64,000 nt of DNA from Streptomyces sp. NBC_00271 (GCF_036178845.1 NZ_CP108070.1:10168001-10232000); one strand, 5' to 3'; shown: positions 42,516 to 52,090, counted from the first letter of the stretch. Notes: generated by a model not told the origin, from the letters alone. Translations and numbers: made by a program.

Positions 42516-44237
42516 ATGACCCCCGCCCGGCCGCCCGCCGACGCACCACTGACGGACCACCTGCGGCACTGGGCCCGCCACCGCCCGCAGCAACGCGCCT
42601 TCACCCACGTCGACTTCCCCGACACGGAGTCCCCGGGACAGCACCGCACCCTCGGCTGGCGGGCCCTGGACGCCCGCGCCCGCGCCGTCGCCGACCGGCT
42701 GGTGACCCTCGCCGCGCCCGGCGACCGGGCCGCCCTGGTCATGCCCCAAGGACTCGACTACGTGGCGGCCTTCCTCGGCTGCCTCTACGCGCGCGTGATC
42801 GCCGTACCGCTCTTCAGCCCCCGGCTCCCCGGTCACGCGGGTGGACTGGCGGCCGTCCTCACCGACTGCGAACCCGGCTGCCTGCTCACCGACTCGGGCA
42901 CCGTCACCGCGGTCGACGCCTTCGTCCTGGACCACGCGCTGCCCGCCGTGCCGGTCGTCCCCGTCGACCGGCTCCCCCTCCAGCGCTTCGCCTTCGACGA
43001 GGTCGAGTCCGCGCCGGTCCCCGACGACATCGCCTATCTCCAGTACACCTCGGGCTCCACCCGGGACCCCGCGGGCGTGATGATCAGCCACGCCAACGTC
43101 GTCGCCAACGCCCGCCAGGCCATCGACGCCTTCGCGGGCGACCTCGGCGATCCCGGCGCCACCACGGCCGTCGGCTGGCTGCCCCTCTTCCACGACATGG
43201 GCCTGGTCCTCAGCGTGGCCGCACCCGTCCTCGCTGGCTTCCCCTCCGTCCTGATGGACCCGGCGGCCTTCCTGGAGAACCCCGCGCGCTGGCTGCGCCT
43301 GCTGAGCGCGTACGACGGCGCCATCAGCGCCGCCCCCAACTTCGCGTACGACTACTGCGTGGCCCGCACCGACCCCGCCGTGGCCGACGAACTGCGCCTC
43401 GACCGCGTACGCGCCCTGATCAACGGCAGCGAGCCGGTGCGCCCGGGCACCATCGACCGCTTCCGTGCCGCCTTCGCACCCGCGGGCCTCGACCCGGCGG
43501 CGCACTGTCCCGCGTACGGACTCGCCGAGGCCACCGTGTTCGTGACGGCGGACGCGCCCACGGCGGAGCCCACGACGGTGGCGTGCGACGCGGGCGCGCT
43601 CGCCGAGGGGCGGATCGAGAGCGCACAGGACCGGGCGGGCGCGGCGGCCGTGCTCGTGTCCTGCGGCGCGCCCGTCGGCCAGGAGGTGCGGATCGTCGAC
43701 GCCGAGGGCGCCGCGCTGCCTCAGGGGCGGGTCGGCGAGATCGAGTTGCGCGGGCCCAACATCGGGCGCGGCTACTGGAAGCGCGCCGACCGGACCCTGC
43801 TCTCCCCCGGGGGTTGGCTGCGCACGGGCGATTACGGCGCTCTGCTCGACGGACGGCTGCTGGTCACCGGCCGCCTCAAGGACGTGATCATCGTGGACGG
43901 ACGCAACCACTACCCCCAGGACATCGAGGAGACCGTCCAGAGCGCCGTGGACCTCGTGCGCCGGGACCGGCTGGCCGCCTTCGGCGTGACCCGCGCCGAC
44001 GACACCGGCGAGGAACTCGTCGTGGTCGCCGAGCACCGCCGCGAGATCGACCCCACCGAGGAAGAGACCCGCGCGAGGGAACGCGACGTACGCGCCGCGG
44101 TCTCCGCCCGCCACGGACTTCGGCTCGCCGCACTGCTGCTCGTCCCGCCGGGCTCCGTGCCCCGCACCAGCAGCGGCAAGGTGGCCCGTGCGGCCTGCCG
44201 GGCCCGCTTCCTCGACGGCGGGTTCGATCCCTGGTGA
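42516..44237 (+). CDS. fatty acyl-AMP ligase (FAAL)
   Basis: A 573-residue ANL-superfamily enzyme: the P-loop YLQYTSGSTRDPAGVMISHANV, GWLPLFHDMGLV, YGLAEATVF and the hinge GRLKDVIIVDGRNHYPQDIEETV. The HDMGL motif and the final PRTSSGKVAR resemble FAALs, which load fatty acids onto carrier proteins as acyl-AMP, although DPAGV replaces the usual TPKGV. No carrier protein or polyketide synthase gene is adjacent. ATG 42516 has GGAG eight bases upstream; ATG 42498 lacks a site. Confidence 0.88.
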   Translation: MTPARPPADAPLTDHLRHWARHRPQQRAFTHVDFPDTESPGQHRTLGWRALDARARAVADRLVTLAAPGDRAALVMPQGLDYVAAFLGCLYARVIAVPLFSPRLPGHAGGLAAVLTDCEPGCLLTDSGTVTAVDAFVLDHALPAVPVVPVDRLPLQRFAFDEVESAPVPDDIAYLQYTSGSTRDPAGVMISHANVVANARQAIDAFAGDLGDPGATTAVGWLPLFHDMGLVLSVAAPVLAGFPSVLMDPAAFLENPARWLRLLSAYDGAISAAPNFAYDYCVARTDPAVADELRLDRVRALINGSEPVRPGTIDRFRAAFAPAGLDPAAHCPAYGLAEATVFVTADAPTAEPTTVACDAGALAEGRIESAQDRAGAAAVLVSCGAPVGQEVRIVDAEGAALPQGRVGEIELRGPNIGRGYWKRADRTLLSPGGWLRTGDYGALLDGRLLVTGRLKDVIIVDGRNHYPQDIEETVQSAVDLVRRDRLAAFGVTRADDTGEELVVVAEHRREIDPTEEETRARERDVRAAVSARHGLRLAALLLVPPGSVPRTSSGKVARAACRARFLDGGFDPW

Positions 44238-44298
44238 GCCCCGCGCGTACGGCGTACCGCCCGGAGGTCGGACCGCACCCGTACTGCCGCAAGGGGAG

Positions 44299-45966
44299 TC
44301 AGGCTCCCGACGCCGTGTGGACGCGCTCACCCCCCACATAGGTCAGGGCGACCTTCGCGGACGCGATCTCCTCCGGCGGACCGGCGTACGGGTCGCGGTC
44401 CAGCACCACGAGGTCAGCCAGTGCCCCGGCCCGTACGCTCCCGGTGTCGTCGAGGTGGTTGGCGTACGCCGATCCCGCCGTGTACGCCATGAGAGCGGCC
44501 GTCAGGTCGATGCGCTCGGCCGGCAGGAACACCGGTCCGGTCCCGTCCGGGGCCACCCGGTTGACCGCGACGTGGATGCCCTGAAGCGGGTCGGCGCTGC
44601 TGACCGGCCAGTCGCTGCCCGCGGCGAGCCTCGCCCCGGACCGCAGCAGCGCCCCGAACGGGTACTGCCAGGAGGCCCGTTCGGGCCCGAGGAAGGGCAG
44701 GGTCAGCTCGTCCATCTGCGGTTCGTGCGCCGCCCACAGGGGCTGGATGTTGGCCGTGGCACCGAGACGCGCGAAGCGGGGTACGTCGTCGGGGTGCACC
44801 ACCTGGAGATGAGCGAGGTGCGGACGCGTGTCGCTTCGCCCGTTGGCCCTGCGCGCGGCCTCCACGGCGTCCAGGGCATCGCGTACGGCCCGGTCGCCCA
44901 GCGCGTGGAAGTGACACTGGAAGCCGAGCGCGTCCAACTCGGTGACATACGACGGAAGTCGAGCCGGATCGATGAAGCTCTTCCCCCGATTCGCGGTGGC
45001 GCAGCCGCACCGGTCCAGATAGGGGTCGAGCAGCGCGGCCGTGCCGTTCTCGGCGACCCCGTCCAGCATCAGCTTGACGCTGCCGGCGCGGAACCGGCCG
45101 TGGCTCGACGCGGCCCGCCGCTCGACGAGTTCGGGTATCTGCTCGGCCCCACGCTCCCGGTCCCACCACAGCGCGCCGACGACACGTGCGGTCAGCGAAC
45201 CGTCGCGGGCGGCCGTCAGATAGGCGTCCGACGGGTCCTCCATCCCCACGAACGCGCCGACCAGCGCGTCCTGCCAGGCGGTGATGCCGAGCGCGTGCAG
45301 CTCCCGCTGGGCGCGCAGCAGCGCGGCGAGTCGGTCCGCGGCGGTGGCCCGGGGAGCGTGCCGGCCGACGTAGTGCATGGCCCCTTCCTGGAGCATCCCG
45401 TTCGGCTCGCCCGAGGCGTCCCGCTCGAAGCGCCCGTCGGCCGGGTCGGGCGTGTCCCGGGTGACGCCCGCGAGCTCAAGCGCGCGGCTGTTGACCCAGG
45501 CGCCGTGGTGATCCCGGTTCGGCAGGTACACCGGCCGGTCCGGTACGACCGCGTCCAGCAGCTCCTTGGTAGGCGTACCGCCCTCGAAGGCCTCCATGGA
45601 CCAGCCGCCGCCCGTGATCCACTCCCGTTCCGGGTGCGCGTCGGCGTAGGCCCGTACGGCGGCGAGCGTCTCCGCGGCGGTCTTCGCGCCCGTGAGGTCG
45701 CACTGGCTTAGCTCCAGCCCCGCCGGGACCGGGTGGACGTGGGCGTCCTGGAAGCCCGGCAGGAGCAGCCGGCCCGCCAGGTCGACCACCTCCGTCTTCG
45801 GGCCGACCAGGTCGTGGAGCTCGGAGTTCCCGACGGCGGTGATGCGGTCGCCGGTGACGGCGACGGCTGTCGCGCCTCGGCCTTCGGGGCCCCTGGGACC
45901 CCCGGGACCCTCGTGGTCCTCGGGGGTGAGGACCGGACCGCCGGTGAAGAGGAGATCGGCGTGCAT
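44299..45966 (-). CDS. amidohydrolase family protein (YtcJ-like)
   Basis: A 555-residue amidohydrolase: metal ligands in LPGFQDAHVHP, CHFHALGDRAV and AAGSDWPVSSADPLQ, and the family end LADLVVLDRDPY. It probably hydrolyses an imported amide. It lies 22 bases after the APC permease on the same strand, so uptake and hydrolysis are likely coupled. A Gly/Pro-rich loop at residues 19-32 is unusual for the family. Confidence 0.9.
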   Translation of the reverse strand: MHADLLFTGGPVLTPEDHEGPGGPRGPEGRGATAVAVTGDRITAVGNSELHDLVGPKTEVVDLAGRLLLPGFQDAHVHPVPAGLELSQCDLTGAKTAAETLAAVRAYADAHPEREWITGGGWSMEAFEGGTPTKELLDAVVPDRPVYLPNRDHHGAWVNSRALELAGVTRDTPDPADGRFERDASGEPNGMLQEGAMHYVGRHAPRATAADRLAALLRAQRELHALGITAWQDALVGAFVGMEDPSDAYLTAARDGSLTARVVGALWWDRERGAEQIPELVERRAASSHGRFRAGSVKLMLDGVAENGTAALLDPYLDRCGCATANRGKSFIDPARLPSYVTELDALGFQCHFHALGDRAVRDALDAVEAARRANGRSDTRPHLAHLQVVHPDDVPRFARLGATANIQPLWAAHEPQMDELTLPFLGPERASWQYPFGALLRSGARLAAGSDWPVSSADPLQGIHVAVNRVAPDGTGPVFLPAERIDLTAALMAYTAGSAYANHLDDTGSVRAGALADLVVLDRDPYAGPPEEIASAKVALTYVGGERVHTASGA

Positions 45967-45988
45967 GTGCTTCTTTCCTTGGTTGGAT

Positions 45989-47482
45989 TCAGTTGGACGT
46001 GGCCAGCAGTTGGGGCGCGTCGGCGTCGGTGCCGTGTCCCGTACGGAAGTAGGGGGACTTGCGGACCCACTTCGCCCACGCGGCGGCCAGGAAACCGGAG
46101 GCGATCATCAGGGCGGGGGCGAGCAGCAGGAACCAGCCGTTGTCCGCGCTGACTTCGAAGTGGTCGGTGGAGTTGTAGAAGGACCAGGCGAGATAGCCGC
46201 CGAGCGCGAGCAGGGCCGCCGCGCTCAAGGAGGGCAGGACCACGGCCCGTATCCCCTGCCGCCAGTCCTCCCGCAGCAGGCCCCGGAAGCGGGCGGCGGC
46301 CGCGAGGGCGGTGAGCGCGTAGGACAGCGCGACGACGATCCCGACCGCGTTCACCGTCGCCATGATCATGTCGGCGAGACGGGGAATCACCAGGGCGAGG
46401 GCGGCGACCACCGTCGCCAGCGCGCCGATCAGCAGCGTTCCGGTCGCCGGAGTCCCGTACCGCGTGCTGACCTTGGACCACACCGGTCCGAGCGTACGGT
46501 CCCGGCTCATCGCGAACATCCCGCGAGCCGTCGGGATCACCCCGGCCTGCAGCGAGGCGACGGCCGAGAACATCAGGGCCACCAGCGGCAACGCGGCCAG
46601 CGGCTGGGAGGCGAGCCGGTCACCGAAGAACGCCAGCCCCTGCGCGCCGTGCCCGGCCAACTCCTGCTCGGACAGCACGCGTTGGAAGGCGACCGAGCCG
46701 AGGAGGAACAGCCCCAGCATGGTGACCAGCGTGATGAGCCCGGCCCGTGAGGCGTCGCGCGGGTCGCGCACCTCCTCGTTCACGGTGAACGCTGCCTCGA
46801 AGCCCCAGTAGCAGAAAACCGACAGCAGCAGACCCTGCGCCAGCGCCGACGCCGAGGGAATCGCGAACGGGTCGAACCAGCTCAGCCGGAACGGGTGCGG
46901 ACCGGTGACGATGCCGTAGCCGCAGAAGCCCAGCAGCACGACGTACTCGAAGACGAGCAGCCCGCTCTGCAGCCGGGCTGCGGTCCTGACCCCGGTGACC
47001 GCGGTGAGGGTGACGGCGACGAGGACCACGATGCCCACCGCGGTCGTCTGGGCGGTGGAACCCGGGTCCAGCACCATCCCCGCCGCCGTGTGCAGCCCGG
47101 CCTCACCGGCCAGTTGGAGCATCGCCGAGCCGGTCACGGCCGTGGTGTACGCGAGGAACGCCACCGTGGCCACGATGTTCACCCAGCCGACGAGGAAGCC
47201 GAGCCAGGGGGTGAGCGAACGGCCCACCCACACATAGCCGTTGCCCGCGTTCGGCTCGACCCGGTTCAGCCGGCTGTAGGCGCCCGCGATCCCGAGGATC
47301 GGCAGGAAGGCCAGCAGCATGATGGCGGGCAGATGCAGCCCGACCACGCCGGCCGTCACGCCCAGCCCGATGCCGATGCTGGTGGTCGCCGCCGTGCTGG
47401 AGGCGGCGATGGCGACGCCGTCCACGACGCCGAGCGACTTGCGCAGGGACGGGGGGTCCTCACCGTAGGGCTGCTGCGTCAT
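45989..47482 (-). CDS. APC family amino acid permease
   Basis: A 497-residue permease with about 12 membrane helices. The first (VVDGVAIAASSTAATTSIGIGLGV) and EVRDPRDASRAGLI are characteristic of APC transporters for amino acids or amines. ATG 47482 has GGAG upstream. It is first in an operon with the amidohydrolase and divergent from a TetR gene whose operator lies in the shared gap. Confidence 0.92.
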   Translation of the reverse strand: MTQQPYGEDPPSLRKSLGVVDGVAIAASSTAATTSIGIGLGVTAGVVGLHLPAIMLLAFLPILGIAGAYSRLNRVEPNAGNGYVWVGRSLTPWLGFLVGWVNIVATVAFLAYTTAVTGSAMLQLAGEAGLHTAAGMVLDPGSTAQTTAVGIVVLVAVTLTAVTGVRTAARLQSGLLVFEYVVLLGFCGYGIVTGPHPFRLSWFDPFAIPSASALAQGLLLSVFCYWGFEAAFTVNEEVRDPRDASRAGLITLVTMLGLFLLGSVAFQRVLSEQELAGHGAQGLAFFGDRLASQPLAALPLVALMFSAVASLQAGVIPTARGMFAMSRDRTLGPVWSKVSTRYGTPATGTLLIGALATVVAALALVIPRLADMIMATVNAVGIVVALSYALTALAAAARFRGLLREDWRQGIRAVVLPSLSAAALLALGGYLAWSFYNSTDHFEVSADNGWFLLLAPALMIASGFLAAAWAKWVRKSPYFRTGHGTDADAPQLLATSN

Positions 47483-47551
47483 GGCCTGCTCCGATCGCAC
47501 CCAGGGGGCCTGATTCCGGCCCGATGACCGGAAATGAAACTGCCCGAGCCC

Positions 47552-47580
47552 TTAACAGGTCAACGACGTTGACATAAGGT
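47552..47580 (+). promoter_or_regulatory. promoter with TetR-type operator in spacer
   Basis: -35 TTAACA (47552-47557), 17-bp spacer, -10 TAAGGT (47575-47580). The palindrome GTCAACG-A-CGTTGAC (47559-47573) fills the spacer. Confidence 0.65.
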
Positions 47581-47602
47581 GCCCGCACCGGAGGGAGAGT
47601 CC

Positions 47603-48379
47603 ATGACGTCCATGAGCGACCGGGTCGTCCCGCCCGCTGCCCGGCGGCGCAGGCGCCCCACCAAGACCGGAGTCGTGCTCTCCGAGGAGCTGATCGTCGC
47701 GACCGCGTTGCGGCTGCTCAAGGAGCACGGCGCCGACGCCCTCACCGTCCGCCGCCTCGGCCTCGCCCTCGGAGCCGACCCGACCGCCCTGTACCGGTAC
47801 TTCCGCGACACCGACGACCTGCTCCTCGCCATCGCCGACGAACTCATCGGCCGCACCCTGCGCACCTGGCGGCCCGCCGGGGACTGGCGCGCCGACCTGC
47901 GGGACCTCGGCCTGCGGATACACGCAGGGGCGCTGTCGCATCCGCAGGCCGCGGTGCTCAGCTCCTACCGCGTCACCGGCCGGGTCCACGAGATCGAGGC
48001 CGTCGAAACCATCCTCGGCGTGCTGCGCCGAGCCGGTTTCCCGGACCCGGACGCGGTGCGGATCTACCACGCCTTCGTCGACCAGTCCCTGGCCTTCGCC
48101 GCCCTCGACGCGGCGAGCCTGGCGCTTCCGCGCGCCGCGCGCGACGCGGAGGCGGGCGTGTGGCGGGCGACGTACGCCCGGCTGCCCGCCGACACCCACC
48201 CGCACATCGCGGCGACCGCCCGCCATCTGCTGGTGGACATGCGCCGCAGCGCCTATCCGGTGGCGCTGGACATGCTGCTGACCGCGGCGGCGGCCTGTCT
48301 CGAAGAGGTCACCGAGCACGCCGGTCACGCCGATCCTTCCCACGCCCGAGCAGAAGATCAGGAGTCCGCCCGCCCATGA
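47603..48379 (+). CDS. TetR/AcrR family transcriptional regulator
   Basis: A 258-residue TetR protein (LSEELIVATALRLLKEHGADALTVRRLGLALGADPTALYRYFRDTDDL). GGAGGGAG precedes ATG 47603. Its own promoter holds a perfect 15-bp palindrome, so autorepression is likely. It overlaps the pyridoxamine-oxidase-like gene by ATGA and is divergent from the permease/amidohydrolase operon. Confidence 0.92.
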   Translation: MTSMSDRVVPPAARRRRRPTKTGVVLSEELIVATALRLLKEHGADALTVRRLGLALGADPTALYRYFRDTDDLLLAIADELIGRTLRTWRPAGDWRADLRDLGLRIHAGALSHPQAAVLSSYRVTGRVHEIEAVETILGVLRRAGFPDPDAVRIYHAFVDQSLAFAALDAASLALPRAARDAEAGVWRATYARLPADTHPHIAATARHLLVDMRRSAYPVALDMLLTAAAACLEEVTEHAGHADPSHARAEDQESARP

Positions 48380-48837
48380 ACCCGCCCGCCCGCTCCCCGA
48401 AGCAACGCAAGCACGACACCCTCCACCGGCTGGCGAACGACGTCGACTGCTGGGTGTCCACGGCCGACGGCACCGGGGAAACGCCGTACCTGATCCCGCT
48501 GTCCTTCCTCTGGGACGGCACGACCCTGCTGCTCGCCACCCCCGCTGCCAGTCCGACCGGCCGCAACCTGCGCACGACCGGCAAGGTGCGCCTGGGCATC
48601 GGCCCGACCCGCGACGTGGTGCTCGTCGAGGGAACCGCCGAGGCGCTGGAGTCCGCCGCGCTGCCGGACGGAGTCGGCGACGCCTTCGCCGAGAAGACCG
48701 GCTTCGACCCGCGCGGACTCACCACGGCGTACCTCTACTTCCGTGTCACCCCGCGACGCGTGCAGGCCTGGCGCGAGGCCGACGAACTCACCGGGCGCGA
48801 CCTCATGCGCGACGGGGAGTGGCTCGTGGCGGACTGA
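48376..48837 (+). CDS. pyridoxamine 5'-phosphate oxidase family protein
   Basis: A 153-residue split-barrel flavin-binding protein: DCWVSTADGTGETPYLIPLSFLWDGTTLLLATPAASPTGRNLRTTGKVRL and YLYFRVTPRRVQAWR. F420- or FMN-dependent members reduce or degrade diverse compounds. Its ATG overlaps the TetR stop, so both are made together. Confidence 0.9.
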   Translation: MNPPARSPKQRKHDTLHRLANDVDCWVSTADGTGETPYLIPLSFLWDGTTLLLATPAASPTGRNLRTTGKVRLGIGPTRDVVLVEGTAEALESAALPDGVGDAFAEKTGFDPRGLTTAYLYFRVTPRRVQAWREADELTGRDLMRDGEWLVAD

Positions 48838-48909
48838 ATCCGTCCTACGGGGTAGCCGGGAACACAGCGGGCGGCCACCGCCCGCGCCCGGAACCCGTAC
48901 GGAGGACAC

Positions 48910-49302
48910 ATGGCACTGGTCACCGCAGGCGTCGTGGTGCTGGACTGCGCCGAGCCCGAGAAGCTCGCCGCCTTCTACAGCGAGCTGATCGAGGCCGAGG
49001 AGACGGACGCGACCGCGAACCGTGTGGAGATCAGGGGCGTCGACGGCATCCGGATGGCGTTCCGCCGCGACGTGATGGCGACGCCGCCCAGCTGGCCGCG
49101 CCCCGAGAACTCCCTCCAGGTGCACCTGGACTTCCAGGTGGCCGACCTGGACGAGGCGGAACGCCGGATCATCGGCCTCGGCGGGCGCCCGATCGAGACC
49201 AAGGACCCGTCCGGCCCGTTCGAGGAACGCGGTTACGCCGACCCGTCAGGACACTCCTTCACCCTGCGCCTCCTGCCGTCGACCACACCCAAACAGGGCT
49301 GA
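48910..49302 (+). CDS. VOC family protein (glyoxalase/dioxygenase fold)
   Basis: A 130-residue vicinal-oxygen-chelate protein with two beta-alpha-beta-beta-beta units (VVLDCAEPEKLAAFYSEL, VHLDFQVADLDEAERRIIGLGG, YADPSGHSFTL). Only part of the metal triad is visible, so it may be a binding protein rather than an enzyme. GGAGG precedes ATG. Confidence 0.88.
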   Translation: MALVTAGVVVLDCAEPEKLAAFYSELIEAEETDATANRVEIRGVDGIRMAFRRDVMATPPSWPRPENSLQVHLDFQVADLDEAERRIIGLGGRPIETKDPSGPFEERGYADPSGHSFTLRLLPSTTPKQG

Positions 49303-49316
49303 CCGCAACAGGGCTG

Positions 49317-49360
49317 ACCGCCCGACCCGCGCCAGGCCCCTCCAGCGCGGGTCGGGCGGT
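49317..49360. terminator. bidirectional terminator hairpin
   Basis: Perfect 16-bp stem ACCGCCCGACCCGCGC (49317-49332) with its complement at 49345-49360 and a 12-base loop, between the VOC and DUF4235 genes. Confidence 0.9.
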
Positions 49361-49362
49361 CC

Positions 49363-49680
49363 TCAGTCCCGGCCGCCCTTGTCCGAGGACGGCCAGACAC
49401 CCGTCGAGCGTTCGACGGCCTTGGCGCCCGTACGGTCAGCGGCGCTGCGCGCCACCGCGAACAAGGCGCCCTGAAGGGCCGCGGCGAACAGCACCTCGCC
49501 CCAGCCGCGGTCCTTGTCCAGGGCATCGGGCGCGTCCTCCTCGTGCCGGATCGCCTTCCATGTCGCCCGGAAGGCGATCCCCGCCAGCGCGCCGCTCGCC
49601 CAGCCCAGCGCGAAGCCGAGGGGCTTGTAGGCGAGGGGGAGTTTGAGTTTCCTCGGCTTCTTGGACACCTTCTTGGACAC
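49363..49680 (-). CDS. DUF4235 domain-containing membrane protein
   Basis: A 105-residue protein: a basic N-terminus with doubled VSKK, then two hydrophobic segments (GFALGWASGALAGIAFRATW, EVLFAAALQGALFAVARSAADR), the DUF4235 pattern. Start GTG 49680 has GGAGG six bases upstream. Function unknown; such small proteins are common in Streptomyces. Confidence 0.88.
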   Translation of the reverse strand: MSKKVSKKPRKLKLPLAYKPLGFALGWASGALAGIAFRATWKAIRHEEDAPDALDKDRGWGEVLFAAALQGALFAVARSAADRTGAKAVERSTGVWPSSDKGGRD

Positions 49681-49791
49681 CTGGTCCTCCTTCTTGGTCG
49701 AGGCCGACGGTGTCAGCGAATCCGGGCGCGGGGTAGAGGGCGTGGGTGTACGCCGAAGTGTGAGGCGGGCACCCCGGGGAAACCGGCCGAG

Positions 49792-50778
49792 GTGAACCGG
49801 AAACCGAACAAGTCGGACCGCAGGACACGCCTCACCGTGCTGGTCGCCCTGGGCGCCAACCTGTTGATCGCCGTGGCCAAGGCGGTGGGCGGCCTCCTCG
49901 CGGGCTCACCCGCGCTCCTCTCCGAGGCGGCTCACTCCGTCGCCGACAGCATGAACGAGGTGTTCCTCCTCGCCGCGCTGCGCCGCAGCCGCCGCCCCGC
50001 CGACCACCGACACCCCTTCGGCTACGGCAAGGAACGGTTCTTCTGGTCGCTGCTCGCGGCCGTCGGCATCTTCGTGATGGGCGGCTGCTTCTCCTTCTTC
50101 CAGGGCTTCGAAGCGCTGAGGAACGGCGCCGAGGAGTCCTTCCACGGCTATGTGGCCGGACTGGCGGTCCTGGGAGTCGCCCTGCTCGCCGAGGGAGCTT
50201 CCCTGCTCAGGGCGCTGCACCAGGTGCGCCGGCAGGGCGGCGGCGCGGACGGGATGCGCGACCCCGCCCTGCGTACGGTGGTCGCCGAGGACGGCACCGC
50301 CGTGATCGGTGTCATGTTCGCGATCACCGGCATGGTGCTGCACATGGTCACCGGCCAGGTCGTGTGGGAGGCCTGCGCCTCCCTCGCCATCGGGGCGCTC
50401 CTCGTGTGCGTCGCCTACTGGCTCGGCCGGGACGCGCGCGAACAGCTCATCGGGCGGGCCGCCGACGAGCTGGCGAGCCGTCGGATCCGGGCCCTGCTGG
50501 AGGCGCAGCCCGAGATCGACAGCGTGGAGGCGCTGCTCACCATGCAGCTCGGCCTCGACTCGACCCTGGTCGCCGCCCGGATCGACCTCGTGCCGGGCCT
50601 GGACAGCGAGGAGGTCGAGGAGGTCGCCGTCCGCATCAAACGCTCCGTCGCCCACATCGTCCCGGAGGCCGACCAGATCTTCCTGGACGTCACCGACGCG
50701 GGTGCGGCACGGGCCGCGGCGCGCGGGGACGTGGCAGCGGAAAGCCCCGCCGCGACGGGGGAGCGCGGCGGGGCCTGA
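49792..50778 (+). CDS. cation diffusion facilitator family transporter
   Basis: A 328-residue CDF exporter. Metal-site residues are in LSEAAHSVADSMNEVFLL (H-x3-D) and TVVAEDGTAVIGV, with the family motif HPFGYGKERFFW. Five or six membrane helices are followed by a cytoplasmic ferredoxin-like domain (LGLDSTLVAARIDLVPGLDSEEVEEVAVRI). It exports divalent metals such as zinc, iron or manganese against protons. GTG 49792 is the likely start; the upstream open frame is probably non-coding. Confidence 0.9.
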   Translation: MNRKPNKSDRRTRLTVLVALGANLLIAVAKAVGGLLAGSPALLSEAAHSVADSMNEVFLLAALRRSRRPADHRHPFGYGKERFFWSLLAAVGIFVMGGCFSFFQGFEALRNGAEESFHGYVAGLAVLGVALLAEGASLLRALHQVRRQGGGADGMRDPALRTVVAEDGTAVIGVMFAITGMVLHMVTGQVVWEACASLAIGALLVCVAYWLGRDAREQLIGRAADELASRRIRALLEAQPEIDSVEALLTMQLGLDSTLVAARIDLVPGLDSEEVEEVAVRIKRSVAHIVPEADQIFLDVTDAGAARAAARGDVAAESPAATGERGGA

Positions 50779-50815
50779 GGCACGGGTGCCCGGCGCGCTA
50801 CGGATCATGCGCACC

Positions 50816-50882
50816 GATTTCCACGAAATCTCAGTCCGGGTCGGTCGGACGGAATCCCTGTCCGGGCCGGTCGGACGGATCC
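50816..50882 (+). terminator. hairpin and tandem 24-26-bp repeats
   Basis: GATTTC-CAC-GAAATC (50816-50830) is followed by two near-identical units starting GTCCGGG (50834-50859 and 50860-50882), each with an internal GTCCG/CGGAC hairpin. They lie between the converging CDF and oxidoreductase genes. Confidence 0.55.
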
Positions 50883-50896
50883 TCGGTGAGGGTCGG

Positions 50897-51340
50897 TCAG
50901 TCCGTCGGCTCCAGCACGAAGACGGGGATCTCGCGGTCCGTCTTCTTCTGGTAGTCGGCGTACGGGGGGTACGCGGCGACCGCCCGCTCCCACCACTGGG
51001 CCTTCTCCTCACCCGTGACCTCACGCGCCGTCATGTCCTGGCGCTCGGCCCCGTCCTGGAGCTCCACGTGCGGATCGGACTGCACGTTGAAGTACCAGAC
51101 CGGGTGCTTGGGGGCGCCGCCCTGCGAGGCGACCACCGCGTAACGTCCGTCGTTCTCGACCCGCATCAGCGGGGTCTTGCGGATCTTGCCGCTCTTGGCA
51201 CCCCGGGTCGTGAGAATGATGACCGGCAGTCCCGTGTCCAGCAGCGTGGTCCCCTTGGTGCCGCCGGAGCCCTCGTACAACTCCACCTGGTCACGCACCC
51301 ACTGCGTCGGGCTGGGTTCGTACTCACCCTCAAGAGGCAT
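50897..51340 (-). CDS. nitroreductase/deazaflavin-dependent oxidoreductase (Ddn-like)
   Basis: A 147-residue split-barrel protein: [54 protein letters not shown] is the typical Ddn-family stretch that binds F420. Members reduce quinones, nitro compounds or menaquinone. ATG 51340 has GGACGGAAG upstream. No operon partner. Confidence 0.9.
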   Translation of the reverse strand: MPLEGEYEPSPTQWVRDQVELYEGSGGTKGTTLLDTGLPVIILTTRGAKSGKIRKTPLMRVENDGRYAVVASQGGAPKHPVWYFNVQSDPHVELQDGAERQDMTAREVTGEEKAQWWERAVAAYPPYADYQKKTDREIPVFVLEPTD

Positions 51341-51460
51341 GACTTCCGTCCCATCGTCGCTCGTGCTGATCCTGTCTCGGCATGATTCAACACCAGCACG
51401 GACGTGAATCATCCGCACCCGGCCCGCAGGTGCGCGAGCTCCACTCCTCATGGCGACTCC

Positions 51461-52090
51461 TCATGGTGCGACGAGCATCCGTACCGCCAGCACCACGATC
51501 ACGGCACTCGACGCGAGCGCCGTGACCAGCCGTCCCTGGCGTCCCGTCAGCGCCCGGCCGAGCAGCGCGCCGCCGCCGGCGAGGAGGAGTTGCCAGCTCG
51601 CGGACGCGACGAACGCGGCGAGCACGAACACCCCCTGCTCCACGGGGCGCACCGCCTCGGCCGTGCGGCTGCCGAGGACCAGGGCGGCGAAGTAGATCAC
51701 GGTGGTGGGGTTGAGCAGGGTGATCCCGAGCAGGGTCAGGTACGCCCGCGCCGGGCGCACCGGGTCCCGTACGGACCGGGCCGCGAGCCGCTGTTCGCGG
51801 TACTGGCGTACCGCGCCGACCGCGCCCCGTACGGCCATGGCGAGCAGCACCAGACCGGAGGCCCAGCGCAACGGCACGAGCGCCGGTCGCAGCGCGGCGG
51901 CGAGCGCGGCGCCCCCGAGGGCGGCGACCAGGGCGTACAGCCCGTCGGCGGTCGCGACGCCCAGCGCGGCGCACCCGCCGGTTCGCAGGGACGTACGCGC
52001 GGTGAGGGAGACGAGATAGGTCGCGACCGCTCCGACGGGGATGGCGATGCCATAGCCCGCGAGAAGCCCCGCGACGAGCGCGGCGGTCAC
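51461..52090 (-). CDS. LysE family translocator
   Basis: A 209-residue exporter with six hydrophobic segments (LVAGLLAGYGIAIPVGAVATYLVSL; LLGITLLNPTTVIYFAALVLGS). The N-P-T motif is characteristic of LysE/RhtB amino acid exporters. GTG 52090 overlaps the stop of a 35-codon upstream frame (GTGA), so initiation may be coupled to it. Substrate unknown. Confidence 0.88.
   Translation of the reverse strand: MTAALVAGLLAGYGIAIPVGAVATYLVSLTARTSLRTGGCAALGVATADGLYALVAALGGAALAAALRPALVPLRWASGLVLLAMAVRGAVGAVRQYREQRLAARSVRDPVRPARAYLTLLGITLLNPTTVIYFAALVLGSRTAEAVRPVEQGVFVLAAFVASASWQLLLAGGGALLGRALTGRQGRLVTALASSAVIVVLAVRMLVAP

Noticed and set aside
42498..44237. Earlier ATG at 42498 for the acyl-AMP ligase
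   Set aside because: No ribosome site; ATG 42516 has GGAG at proper distance.
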